Positions 1-11,541 of a stretch of DNA of 64,000 bases are shown in pieces. The first letter of the stretch is position 1. The number at the start of each line of letters is the position of its first letter. The notes below the pieces were generated by a model. That model was not told where the DNA came from and made no database searches. It saw nothing but the letters and a program-made list of their open reading frames with translations. A program made the translations under genes and the position numbers. Source of the stretch: Allochromatium tepidum (lineage in GTDB: Bacteria > Pseudomonadota > Gammaproteobacteria > Chromatiales > Chromatiaceae); contig NZ_AP024563.1 of assembly GCF_018409545.1 (NCBI RefSeq), positions 1,938,755 through 2,002,754 of the forward strand, read 5' to 3'.

Positions 1-255
1 TTCCTGCCGCATGGTCTGGTCGGGAACGTGGATACGGAGCTGACGCCCATCCTCATCAGTCCGGACGACGCCTCGGAACACGGCTGCCCGGTACTCCTCA
101 ACCTCTCGCGCGCGCTTCCGGCGGGACTGGAACGCTTCGAGCGACTGTGCGATCTGGTCGACAACGACCCGACGGTGCGTCAGGCCGGACGCGAGCGTTT
201 TCGCGCGTATCGCGAACGCGGCTACGAACCCGATCATCACAAGATTCGGTTATAG
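1..255 (+). CDS. 3' end of an unidentified protein (5' cut by window edge)
   Basis: The reading frame is open from base 1 to the TAG at 253-255, giving 84 codons with no upstream limit, so this is the C-terminus of a longer gene. The GTG at 28 is not a convincing start because coding continues upstream. The peptide is charged and hydrophilic, with acidic and aromatic residues and a basic tail ending HHKIRL; there is no membrane segment. I do not recognise the family. It converges with the response-regulator gene 11 bp downstream and there is no clear terminator between them. Confidence 0.5.
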   Translation, partial: FLPHGLVGNVDTELTPILISPDDASEHGCPVLLNLSRALPAGLERFERLCDLVDNDPTVRQAGRERFRAYRERGYEPDHHKIRL

Positions 256-266
256 ATCGCGCCCCA

Positions 267-1388
<1,122 letters not shown>

Positions 1389-1534
1389 TGATGCCTCCGG
1401 TAGGGGGTCGTGGGGGCGCTGTCCGTCCTGTCCGGCGCGGGCTGTAGATCTAATGATAATGGACAAAGGATCTCCGGTTCATACGAACCCGCGAAACTGT
1501 GTGGTCATCTCGAAAACCACACCGAACCGCTCGC

Positions 1535-3781
<2,247 letters not shown>

Positions 3782-3848
3782 CGGCAATCTTTTGGGTTCT
3801 TGAGGTTTCGTTCGATCGGGGACGGGCATGATGCGGTATGACAGGGCC

Positions 3849-5117
3849 TCAAGACAAATCCGGACGGACGCGCCCAATGGCCTCCAGCCGCGCGGCGCGG
3901 ATGCGTTCGTGGATCAGGCGCGGCTCGCGGGCCGCGCGCGCAATGGTACCGGTGTCGACCGCCGCCGCGGCTTCGAGCAGACGGCGCCAGACATCGGCCT
4001 GGGGATACGGGCGCTCGGCGTAATCGCCGCGACCGCGAAAATCGGCCTCGCAGGCGACCAGCAGTTGTTCGAAGCGCTCGGGACGGCGAAAGGCGTCGGC
4101 GCGCTCGAAGAGATCCAGAATGGTACCGGCGCGCAGCTCCTCGACCTTGTGGATCCGGCCATGCTCGGCAGTGGTCAGACGCGCCAGCTCACGACAGCGG
4201 TTGGGGACGCGGAAGCGGTCGCAGATGGCCTCCACCATCGGCAGGCCGCGTTCCTCGTGGCCATGATGGCCGGGCAGGATCTCGGGCGGCGTGGTGCCCT
4301 TGCCCAGGTCGTGACAGAGCGCGGCGAACCGCACCTCCAGATCGGGCGAGATCCGCGCGGCCATGTCGAGCACCATCATCACATGCACCCCGGTGTCGAT
4401 CTCCGGATGCCATTTCGGGGTCTGGGGCACGCCCCAGAGACGGTCGATCTCGGGCAGCAGGCGCGCCAGGGCGCCGCAGTCGCGCAGCACCTCGAAGAAG
4501 CGTGCGGGCCGGTCCTCGCCGAGCGCACGCGCCATCTCCTGCCAGACGCGATCCGGCACCAGGGCGTCGACCTCGCCGGCCGCGACCATGGCGCGCGTCA
4601 GCTCCAGGGTCTCCTCGGCGATGCGGAAACCGAGTCCGGCGAAGCGCGTGGCCAGCCGCGCCAGACGCAGGATGCGCACCGGATCCTCGGCGAAGGCCGG
4701 CGAGACGTGGCGCAGGATACGCGCCTCCAGATCGGCCAGACCGCCATGCGGGTCGATCACCCGGCCGTCGGCGTCCATCGCCATGGCATTGACGGTGAGG
4801 TCGCGCCGCAGCAGATCCTCTTCCAGCGTCACAGCGGGATGGGCCTGGACCTGGAAGCCGCGATAGCCGGGCGCGATCTTGCGCTCGGTGCGGGCGAGCG
4901 CGTATTCGTCCCGGTTCTCCGGATGCAGGAAGACCGGGAAATCCTTGCCGACCTGCCGGAAACCTCGGGCGAGCATCTCCTCGACGCCGGCGCCGACCAC
5001 GACATAGTCGTGCTCATGCGTCGTGCGCCCGAGCAAGAGATCGCGCACGGCACCGCCGACCAGATAGGTTTCGAGTCCCTGGGTCGCGCCCGCGCCGCTA
5101 AAGGGTTTAGACTTCAA
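3849..5117 (-). CDS. cca: Multifunctional CCA-adding enzyme (tRNA nucleotidyltransferase)
   Basis: A 422-aa class II CCA-adding enzyme, which builds or repairs the 3' CCA of tRNAs. The N-terminus shows [13 protein letters not shown], the nucleotidyltransferase GG motif. The metal-binding acidic motif reads EHD, with Glu where the E. coli enzyme has Asp in DRD. The C-terminal half has an HD domain ([13 protein letters not shown]), typical of the gammaproteobacterial form with phosphohydrolase activity. The start codon is TTG at 5117, supported by GGAG seven bases upstream; no ATG or GTG lies before the conserved GGAVRD. The first few residues (KSKPFSGAG) are extra compared with E. coli. It is divergent from the DUF2939 gene 35 bp away. 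Confidence 0.92.
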   Translation of the reverse strand: MKSKPFSGAGATQGLETYLVGGAVRDLLLGRTTHEHDYVVVGAGVEEMLARGFRQVGKDFPVFLHPENRDEYALARTERKIAPGYRGFQVQAHPAVTLEEDLLRRDLTVNAMAMDADGRVIDPHGGLADLEARILRHVSPAFAEDPVRILRLARLATRFAGLGFRIAEETLELTRAMVAAGEVDALVPDRVWQEMARALGEDRPARFFEVLRDCGALARLLPEIDRLWGVPQTPKWHPEIDTGVHVMMVLDMAARISPDLEVRFAALCHDLGKGTTPPEILPGHHGHEERGLPMVEAICDRFRVPNRCRELARLTTAEHGRIHKVEELRAGTILDLFERADAFRRPERFEQLLVACEADFRGRGDYAERPYPQADVWRRLLEAAAAVDTGTIARAAREPRLIHERIRAARLEAIGRVRPDLS

Positions 5118-5152
5118 TCGATCGCTCCACTACTGACACTGAGACGACGCTC

Positions 5153-5632
5153 ATGCGATTCATCGGTTATCTCCTGCTCCTGGTGCTCATCACCTATGGT
5201 CTCTGGCCCTATTACAGTCTCTATCGGCTCGACGGCGCCCTCGTTCGCCCGGACACGACCGAGCTGGCCACCCTGGTGGATCTTCCAGCCATCCGCGCCA
5301 ATTACAAGCGTCGTCTGTCGGCCGGGGTGAGCGGTATGCTTCCGGCGACGGATCCGCAGAGCATCAGCGGCTGGATTCGGCAGAATGTCGAGCGGTTGGG
5401 CGACTCGGCCCTGGAGCAGACCATCACGCTCGATTGGGTGCGCGAGACGGTGCGCGACGCCGTCACTCAGGTCACGGGCCAGAGTCCGCCCTATCTGATC
5501 GGCGCGGTCGATTTCGCCTTCTTCGAATCCTACGACAGGTTCCTGATCCGGCTCGGACGACTCGGCGAGAACGCCACCCATCTCCGCCTGTCGCGGATCG
5601 GTACCCAGTGGAAGATCACCGATATCATTTGA
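5153..5632 (+). CDS. DUF2939 family membrane-anchored protein
   Basis: A 159-aa protein with an N-terminal hydrophobic segment (residues 4-17, IGYLLLLVLITYGLW), followed by PYYSLYRLDGAL and a LVDLPAIR motif that are characteristic of DUF2939. The rest is soluble and probably periplasmic, since a single N-terminal anchor or uncleaved signal is present. The function of the family is unknown. The gene is divergent from cca and its last 8 bases overlap convergently with the 3' end of the siaA-like gene. Confidence 0.8.
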   Translation: MRFIGYLLLLVLITYGLWPYYSLYRLDGALVRPDTTELATLVDLPAIRANYKRRLSAGVSGMLPATDPQSISGWIRQNVERLGDSALEQTITLDWVRETVRDAVTQVTGQSPPYLIGAVDFAFFESYDRFLIRLGRLGENATHLRLSRIGTQWKITDII

Positions 5633-7373
5633 CGCCGATGTCCGATCCCGGCCTGAAGGCGATCAGGGTCATGTCGTCGCGTCTCGGTTCGTCGGCGCGG
5701 TAATCGGCGAGCATCCGGCACAGCCCCTCGATCTGGTCGCTCAGACCGAGTGCGGCGTGCGACTCCAGCCATTCGACGACGCGCCGCCGTCCGAGCAGGC
5801 GGCGCGGCGCGCCGCCCATCTGATCGGTGAGACCGTCGGTCAGCAGATAGAGGATCGCGCCGGGCGGAACCGCGATACGCCGACCGGCGATGGCGTCCGG
5901 CGGCTTCAGACTCTGATAGCCGAGATGCCCGCGCGTGCCGCGAATCGTGGTGATCCCCTTGTCCGGATCGAGACAGAGTAGCGGGATACCGCCCACGCTC
6001 GCGAACTCCAGGGTAGGCGCCCCAGCGTCCCACAGCAGGACGGCGGCATCGAGTCCGTCGTCGGAGTCCAGCCCGGTCCAGTCGCTCGAACGGTCCTGAC
6101 GCAGACGTCGCCTGACCCGGCGGTCGATGTCGGCGAGGATCGTCGCCGGCTCCCAGACCGGCGTCTCGCGCAGCACCTGCTCCGTCACCGAGGCCAGCAC
6201 CAGGGTGACGAAGGCCCCCGGCACGCCATGCCCGGTGCAGTCGGCGAGCAGGATCAGGCACTGATCGCCCCGACGCTCCAGCCAATACCAGTCGCCGCCG
6301 ACCAGATGCAGCGGCTCCCAGTGGACGCGGACCTCGCCGACGTCATCGCCGAGCGCCGCCGGATCGGGCAGCATCGAGCTCTGGATGCGCCGCGCATAGG
6401 CATGGCTTTCGAGCAGCAGCCGATTGGCCTCGCTCAGACGCCGATGGGTCCAGTCCAGTTCCTCAAAGGCGTGCTCGACCTCGTCCTTGCGTATCTCCAG
6501 ATCGCTCAATGCCTGTTCGAGCGCCTGGGTGCGCTCCCGGACCCGCTGTTCCAGTTCGCGTGTGAGCGCGGTCAGCTCGGCCTGCGCCCGGTCGCGCTGA
6601 TCCAGCCCGTCTTGCGAGGCGTCCAGGAGCCGGCGCAGATGCGCGAGCAGCAGACCCAGTTCGTCGCGTCCATGTCCGCGCAGTTCGGGCGTCGGCCAGT
6701 ACCCCGGACGCGCCGGATCGATCTCGGCGACGGCGCGCGCCAGCCTGAGCAACGGCCGGGTGATCATGAGATAGAACAGGATCACGACCAGCAGCGAGAT
6801 GGCGACCGCGCGCGCGACGCCGAAGAAGGCGCTACGTGTCGCCTGTTGCAGGAACCTTTCGGTCAGCCGCTCGGGCGACAGCTCGACCCGCAGCACGCCG
6901 ACCTCGGTCCGGGCGCCATCGGGTTCGACCTGACGCAGCGGTCGGCTGAAATCCGTCATGTCGGCGAAGAGTCCCGACCAACGGTGGAACGCACTCGCGG
7001 CCAGGGGCGGGCGCTCGTGACTGGCCAGCACCCGCCCGAAGTCGTCGCGCAACTCGACGTACCGCACCGGATCGAAGACCAGGAGTCCATCGACGACCCG
7101 GCTCCCCAGTTCGGGATTGAGCTGATAGAGCGCCTCGGCCGCCGAACCCTCGACCAGATCCAGGGTGTGTTCCAGATTCTCACGGACCTCGACGCGCATG
7201 GCCCGCCAGTCCAGGAGCAGTTCGAGCGTGCCGACCGACAACCCCAGCAGCAGGACCACCAGGAGCGTGACGGCCGCCTGCTTGAAGGTCAGGCTATGTC
7301 GAAGCGGAATACGGCTGAGCGTCGTGCCGGCCTCATCCGACGCACCGACCACGGACTCAGTCGACCGCGTCAT
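5625..7373 (-). CDS. siaA: SiaA-like membrane PP2C/SpoIIE-type protein phosphatase
   Basis: A 582-aa membrane phosphatase. Transmembrane segment 1 (about residues 30-50) is followed by a roughly 130-residue periplasmic region. Segment 2 (FFGVARAVAISLLVVILFYL) leads to a HAMP-like linker, a long coiled coil rich in Glu, Arg and Gln, and a C-terminal SpoIIE/PP2C domain with the metal motif LLADCTGHGVPGAF. In Pseudomonas aeruginosa, SiaA dephosphorylates SiaC so that SiaC can activate the diguanylate cyclase SiaD. Homologues of SiaB, SiaC and SiaD lie just upstream in this operon, which makes that role likely here. The ATG overlaps the binding-protein gene by 17 bp, indicating coupled translation. 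Confidence 0.87.
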   Translation of the reverse strand: MTRSTESVVGASDEAGTTLSRIPLRHSLTFKQAAVTLLVVLLLGLSVGTLELLLDWRAMRVEVRENLEHTLDLVEGSAAEALYQLNPELGSRVVDGLLVFDPVRYVELRDDFGRVLASHERPPLAASAFHRWSGLFADMTDFSRPLRQVEPDGARTEVGVLRVELSPERLTERFLQQATRSAFFGVARAVAISLLVVILFYLMITRPLLRLARAVAEIDPARPGYWPTPELRGHGRDELGLLLAHLRRLLDASQDGLDQRDRAQAELTALTRELEQRVRERTQALEQALSDLEIRKDEVEHAFEELDWTHRRLSEANRLLLESHAYARRIQSSMLPDPAALGDDVGEVRVHWEPLHLVGGDWYWLERRGDQCLILLADCTGHGVPGAFVTLVLASVTEQVLRETPVWEPATILADIDRRVRRRLRQDRSSDWTGLDSDDGLDAAVLLWDAGAPTLEFASVGGIPLLCLDPDKGITTIRGTRGHLGYQSLKPPDAIAGRRIAVPPGAILYLLTDGLTDQMGGAPRRLLGRRRVVEWLESHAALGLSDQIEGLCRMLADYRADEPRRDDMTLIAFRPGSDIGVK

Positions 7374-8163
7374 GGCTCCGATCCGTTTCGCTCAAACCGG
7401 CACGCCGCTTGAGTTCCGACACCAGGTCGGCGTGCTCGACGAACCAGCGGTCGAAACGCTCGATCACTTCCGGGTGACGGCGGGTCGAGAGCCGATAATC
7501 ACCGCGCGCGGACGGAAGACGACGATCGAAGACCAGCGCGTCAGGATACCCGAACAGGCGCTGGGACTGATCGCGTGCCACCGCGACATTGGCATAGGCG
7601 CCATCGACGCGCTCGCTCAGAACCTGCTGGAAGAGCGCGCCGAAATCGGCGTTCTCCCTGAGACCGACGGCACCCGAATCGAGCGCCGCGCGCCAGGCCA
7701 GCGGGGTGAAACCGACCACGGTGCCGAGTACGCGCAGCATCGACGCCGGTTGCTCCAGACGCTCGGGCCGCACCAGGGTGCCGTCCAGATAGGCGACGAT
7801 GGGACGGCTGTAATGGATGACCTGACCGGCGCGCGCCTCGGGGGCCCAGCCCGGATCGTCGGGATATTTGAAGTCGACCCGGTCCTGGAGCAGGCTCGCC
7901 AGCAGACGCGGCGGCGGCAGCGGCCGATACTCGAAGACGATTCCGGCCTCGGCGGCGAAGGCGTCGAGCAGTTCGCGCCCGAAGCCCTCGAAGTCCCCGG
8001 TATGACCGGCCTGATAGGGCCGGTAGTCGATGTTCTCCACGCCCACCACATAGCGCTCGGCCGCCGGGACAGGCGCGCTCGCGATGAGCGCCAGGAGCAC
8101 GAGCAGGCCCAGGACGCGACCGGACGGCTGCGCGGCCCGAGGCATCGACGCCAGCCTACTCAT
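7357..8163 (-). CDS. Periplasmic solute-binding protein (SBP family 3-like) within the sia operon
   Basis: A 268-aa exported protein. A signal peptide with hydrophobic core LGLLVLLALIASA ends near PVPAA-ERY. The mature part has the layout of extracellular solute-binding proteins of the amino-acid type: YRPYQ... GFGRELLDAF, then IHYSRPIVAYLDGTLV and a late helix HPEVIERFDRWF. The ligand is not predictable. No transporter gene is adjacent. Instead the gene sits between siaD and siaA with overlaps on both sides (8 bp and 17 bp), so it more likely senses a ligand for the periplasmic domain of SiaA than feeds a transporter; this is inference from position. A start at 8145 is also possible. Confidence 0.8.
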   Translation of the reverse strand: MSRLASMPRAAQPSGRVLGLLVLLALIASAPVPAAERYVVGVENIDYRPYQAGHTGDFEGFGRELLDAFAAEAGIVFEYRPLPPPRLLASLLQDRVDFKYPDDPGWAPEARAGQVIHYSRPIVAYLDGTLVRPERLEQPASMLRVLGTVVGFTPLAWRAALDSGAVGLRENADFGALFQQVLSERVDGAYANVAVARDQSQRLFGYPDALVFDRRLPSARGDYRLSTRRHPEVIERFDRWFVEHADLVSELKRRAGLSETDRSHDAVD

Positions 8164-8977
8164 GCGTGTCCAGGTCCGATCCGACCATGACCCGATCGCG
8201 CCCGGCGCGCTTGGCCAGATAGAGCACCTGATCGGCGCGCGCGATGGCCTTGTCCAGCGACTCGTCGCCGCGCACCGTCACCAGACCGATACTGACCGTG
8301 ACCGCCAGCGACTGGTCCTTCCACAGCGTGCGGTTCTCGCGCACCCGCTCACAGAGCCGCTCGGCGATGGATCGGGCGGTCGCCAGATCGGTCTCGGGCA
8401 GGATCGCCAGGAATTCCTCGCCGCCGAAGCGCCCGGCGATGTCGCCCTTGCGCAGACAGGAACGCAGCAGAAACCCGAAGTCGCGCAGCACCTGATCGCC
8501 GGCGGCATGACCGAAGCCGTCGTTGATGCGCTTGAAATGATCGAGATCCATCATGAGGATGGCCAGCTCATGGCCGTGACGCGAACGACGACGCTGCTCG
8601 TGCTCGCCGAGTTCGAGCACATGGCGCCGGGTATGGGTGCCGGTCAGCTCGTCGACCGAGGCGATGTGCCTGAGCTCGTGTTCGAGCGCCTCGCGCCGCT
8701 CGATCTCCCGATGCAAGACCTCGTTGAGCCGCTGCAGGTCGGCGGCCTGGTCCGTGAGCATGCGATTGGCCGCATGCAGTTCCTCCTGCATCCGGTCGCT
8801 GATGCGCACCAGCCGCACCGTCTCGCGATAGCCCTCGCGATAGGCCTGGGCCAGCACGCGCACCCCATTGGCGACCTCGTCGAGCTTGCTCAGCATGGAC
8901 TCGGCCTGACGGATGACCGACTCTTCGTGGGCATAGAGCGAGTAGGTCTCCTGAGGCTCTAGGTCGTGGGTGGACAT
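8156..8977 (-). CDS. siaD: SiaD-like diguanylate cyclase (GGDEF domain)
   Basis: A cytoplasmic diguanylate cyclase of 273 aa making c-di-GMP from two GTP. The N-terminal half has no membrane segment and forms helices and a coiled coil (around residues 30-110). The C-terminal GGDEF domain has the active-site variant GGEEF and an RKGD inhibitory I-site five residues before it, so product feedback is likely. SiaD of P. aeruginosa has the same layout and is switched on by binding SiaC, whose homologue is encoded immediately upstream (13 bp gap). The start at MSTHDLEPQ (8977) was chosen; a GTG at 9004 would overlap siaC. Confidence 0.87.
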   Translation of the reverse strand: MSTHDLEPQETYSLYAHEESVIRQAESMLSKLDEVANGVRVLAQAYREGYRETVRLVRISDRMQEELHAANRMLTDQAADLQRLNEVLHREIERREALEHELRHIASVDELTGTHTRRHVLELGEHEQRRRSRHGHELAILMMDLDHFKRINDGFGHAAGDQVLRDFGFLLRSCLRKGDIAGRFGGEEFLAILPETDLATARSIAERLCERVRENRTLWKDQSLAVTVSIGLVTVRGDESLDKAIARADQVLYLAKRAGRDRVMVGSDLDTHE

Positions 8978-8990
8978 GGGCGGCCCCGTT

Positions 8991-9386
8991 TCAGTCGAAC
9001 ACACAGAGCTCGAAGCGAGCGGCCTGGAAATCCTCCCTGAAGTCCTCGCCGAACTCCATCATGGTCTCGTCGTCGGTCTGATAGTGCCAGTTGACCTGCA
9101 CCTTGACCCCGTCGCGCGCGGCGGCCTCCAGACGCTGGAAGATGTTCATGAACGCCTTGGCGCTGCTGCTGTTGAAATACGCCAGGCGCAGATCCACGAC
9201 CAGGGGCGCGGCGGGCGGCTCGGCCCGCAGTCGCTCCAGATAGCGATCCAGGGCCGCGATCAGCGGACCGAAGAAGGCCGCCGCATCCTCCGGGTAGGAC
9301 TCGCCTTCGAGGCGCAGCCGCTGCCGGTCGAAATCGAAATCGACCAGGGGCGAGCGTTCGGTCTGGGGGAGCCGGAGTCTATCCAT
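8991..9386 (-). CDS. siaC: SiaC-like regulator (DUF1987)
   Basis: A 131-aa single-domain DUF1987 protein. The family pattern is clear: an N-terminal TERSP..DFDF strand, LEGESYPED, and the FNSSSAKAFMNIF helix. In P. aeruginosa, SiaC is a partner-switching protein: it is phosphorylated on Thr68 by SiaB, dephosphorylated by SiaA, and in its free form activates SiaD. The corresponding position here appears to be Ser73 in FNSSS rather than Thr, still a possible phospho-acceptor. The start at 9386 fits the family; a GTG at 9422 would overlap siaB by 22 bp and lacks a ribosome-binding site. Confidence 0.88.
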   Translation of the reverse strand: MDRLRLPQTERSPLVDFDFDRQRLRLEGESYPEDAAAFFGPLIAALDRYLERLRAEPPAAPLVVDLRLAYFNSSSAKAFMNIFQRLEAAARDGVKVQVNWHYQTDDETMMEFGEDFREDFQAARFELCVFD

Positions 9387-9400
9387 CGGTCGGACTGTAT

Positions 9401-9955
9401 TCAGATATAGGCTTTGAGACAAAAGAAGGCGCGATCCGCGTCGATTTCGGTCAATCCGAACTCGATCGGGCGCGTCGAGCGGCGCGCGATCTCGATCAGA
9501 CCGATGCTCGCGCCGCGACTGCCCTCCTCGGGCGGCTCGCGCAGCTTCTCGCGGTAGTAGCTCTTGATCGTGTCGGGGTCCATGCGCGCCAGCTCATCGA
9601 GCCGACCGCGCAGATCCTCGCCCTCGGCGCGCCCGACGATATTGCCGCAGACCACGAAGAAGTGCGTGGCATCGTGCCCGACCGTGATCAGGCCCGAACT
9701 CATCTCGGTCGGGGTGCCGCTCTCGGCCTGGAGCCGCTCGGCTGAGTAGCGGATGATGTTCTGGACCTGTTCGACGAAGATCGAGAAGACGCGCTTGGTG
9801 ACATTGGCGTCGGTCTCCTCCAGTCGCATCTTCTGCTTCAGCGCCTCGCCGAGCGAGAACAGGATGCCTTCGGACACATAGCCGACGAAGGAGAAGATCA
9901 CGCCCTGATCGCGCATCCGCCGGTGGACGTCGAAGTACTGGGTGGCGATCGACAT
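9401..9955 (-). CDS. siaB: SiaB-like protein kinase (DUF6272 family)
   Basis: A 184-aa cytoplasmic protein with the features of SiaB-family kinases: an N-terminal segment DQGVIFSFVGYVSEGILFSLGEALKQ, a helix with QNIIRYSAER, and a C-terminal GASIGLIEIARR G-box-like motif of a degenerate histidine-kinase-type ATPase fold. SiaB phosphorylates SiaC in P. aeruginosa. This is the first gene of the operon. The start at 9955 has GAGG five bases upstream; the earlier ATG codons at 9985 and 10030 lack such a site. Confidence 0.82.
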   Translation of the reverse strand: MSIATQYFDVHRRMRDQGVIFSFVGYVSEGILFSLGEALKQKMRLEETDANVTKRVFSIFVEQVQNIIRYSAERLQAESGTPTEMSSGLITVGHDATHFFVVCGNIVGRAEGEDLRGRLDELARMDPDTIKSYYREKLREPPEEGSRGASIGLIEIARRSTRPIEFGLTEIDADRAFFCLKAYI

Positions 9956-10052
9956 GCGGGCCTCGCTGAGCACGGTGATTCGCATCGATGGCTTAAGGTA
10001 GCGACCGAACGGGGCCGAGGTCAATGCCATCCCCGACCATCGATGATCCGTG

Positions 10053-11432
10053 TCAACGCTTGGTCACGAGATGGTAATGCATCCACATGCGCAGATGCTT
10101 GTAGGTCCGTCCCAGGGTCAGGGCGGCGATCAGCATCAGACGATGCACGGGCCGCAGGTCACGGCGCTGCCACAACCCCGAACTCCACTGGGTCTGCTTG
10201 ATGTAGAGGATGACCGCGCGCCTGTCCTCGGACGAGACGATCCCGCGGATCATGCGCCAGGGCGAGGGCACGACGCGCTTGTCGACGAAGCCGCCGACGC
10301 CGAAGACGTCGTTGTGCTTGAGCGCGGCATAGGCTTCCGAGATCTGGCGGTCGGGCCGCTCGATCAGGTCGCTCCAGAGCCGGCAGGCCTGCTCGCGCAG
10401 ATCCTGACTGCGGATCGAATGGGCCTCGACATGGGGTGCCCAGTGACGGCAGGCGAAGAGCACGCCGTCCTGGAAGTGCCGCACCACCTCGGCATGGATG
10501 GCGTTCTCGGTCGGTTCGGTCAGACGCCAGGCATGTGCCTCCCCGCCCTCCAGACGATACCCCATGACACTGCCGCGCGGCGAGTTACAGAGCATCTCCA
10601 TCGGCGAGACGGCATCGAGCAGCTGGCTGAAGAACAGGTTGAGGTTGGCGTCAGGGCCATAGGCGCGCTTGACGCCGTTGGGCGGCTGATGATTGAGGAA
10701 GCGCTGGAGACCCAGGTAGTAACCGAAGAAGCGCGTGTTCGGCAGCATCCAGGCGAGGTTGTCCTGGATGGTGCCGCGCCAGCCGATGTCGACCAGACCG
10801 AAGGGGCCGTGTCCATCGACCAGTCCCTGTTGCGTGAAATAGGCCAGCGCGGCCTGTCGGTCCGCGTCGATCTTGTCGGAGACGCGCCGGACGAACACAG
10901 GGTCGCCGAAGAGGGCTCTGACGCGCGGGTCGAGCCAGGGATGCACGATGGTCTCGGCCAGCTGCAGGTCATGTCGCGCGCAGATCGGCTCCAGCGCCTC
11001 GGGTTCCAGTCCGAGCGAGCGGGCGAGCGCGAACAGCGACTGGCTGTCGTAGAGACTCCAGAGCCGGCGCATCTCGTCGAGGCTCACCGCGCGCAGCGAG
11101 GCCGAGAAGGTCGCCAGCCGGCTCACCTCCAGCAGCCGCGCGCGCGGCAGGACGTGATTGGCCAGACGTCCGTTCGGCACCACGGACGCGAAGACGCGCT
11201 CAAAGAACTCGCCTTCGCGGGTGAAGAAATAGATCGTCCCGACGTCGTCGATGATCGACTGCTCGGCGATGAAGAGCGCCTGACCGACGAACAGCGGCGC
11301 GCTCTTGATGCCGAGCCGGAAGATCAGACCCGGTCTGGTCTTGAGATCCTCCAGGATCGGGGCCGCCGCGGCCAGCGCCGAGTGCTCGATGTGGCGCTGG
11401 AGCGAGGAACGATCGGTGAGACGACCGTTCAA
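10053..11432 (-). CDS. COG5610-like protein (HAD-superfamily related), N-terminal domain absent
   Basis: A roughly 459-aa cytoplasmic protein resembling the C-terminal two thirds of COG5610 proteins, which are usually found in polysaccharide loci. The supporting segments are IYFFTREGEFFERVF, a SRLATFSASLR block and the GLVDIGWRGTIQDNLAWML motif followed by GYYLGL. The usual N-terminal HAD hydrolase domain is missing. I placed the start at a TTG (11432) whose ribosome-binding site (AAGGG) lies within the last codons of the small upstream ORF, suggesting translational coupling. The frame stays open to 11555, but that part overlaps the small ORF and has low-complexity composition. The function is unknown. 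Confidence 0.6.
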   Translation of the reverse strand: MNGRLTDRSSLQRHIEHSALAAAAPILEDLKTRPGLIFRLGIKSAPLFVGQALFIAEQSIIDDVGTIYFFTREGEFFERVFASVVPNGRLANHVLPRARLLEVSRLATFSASLRAVSLDEMRRLWSLYDSQSLFALARSLGLEPEALEPICARHDLQLAETIVHPWLDPRVRALFGDPVFVRRVSDKIDADRQAALAYFTQQGLVDGHGPFGLVDIGWRGTIQDNLAWMLPNTRFFGYYLGLQRFLNHQPPNGVKRAYGPDANLNLFFSQLLDAVSPMEMLCNSPRGSVMGYRLEGGEAHAWRLTEPTENAIHAEVVRHFQDGVLFACRHWAPHVEAHSIRSQDLREQACRLWSDLIERPDRQISEAYAALKHNDVFGVGGFVDKRVVPSPWRMIRGIVSSEDRRAVILYIKQTQWSSGLWQRRDLRPVHRLMLIAALTLGRTYKHLRMWMHYHLVTKR

Positions 11433-11436
11433 GCGT

Positions 11437-11511
11437 TCAGCCCTTCGGACACTTCTTGCAACGCTTGCCCTCGCGGTACTTCTTGCAGCACTTGTCGGAC
11501 TTCTTGGCCAT
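11437..11511 (-). CDS. Candidate 24-aa Cys/Lys-rich small protein
   Basis: A short ORF reads MAKKSDKCCKKYREGKRCKK followed by CPKG and TGA. It contains four cysteines (a CC pair, then C-x2-C as RCKKC) and ten lysines, so it is strongly basic and could bind a metal ion or nucleic acid. It starts 30 bp after the ferritin stop on the same strand and its stop lies 4 bp before the TTG of the next gene, as expected for a real cistron. A Shine-Dalgarno is weak (GAG six bases upstream). I do not know a characterised homologue. Confidence 0.5.
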   Translation of the reverse strand: MAKKSDKCCKKYREGKRCKKCPKG

Positions 11512-11541
11512 GGATCTCGCGTGCCTCGTATCACCCCGGTC

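Noticed and set aside
1440-1466. Fur-box-like AATGATAAT sequence near the HD-GYP gene
   Set aside because: It is only a half match to the 19-bp consensus, has no dyad partner, and the gene has no iron-related role.
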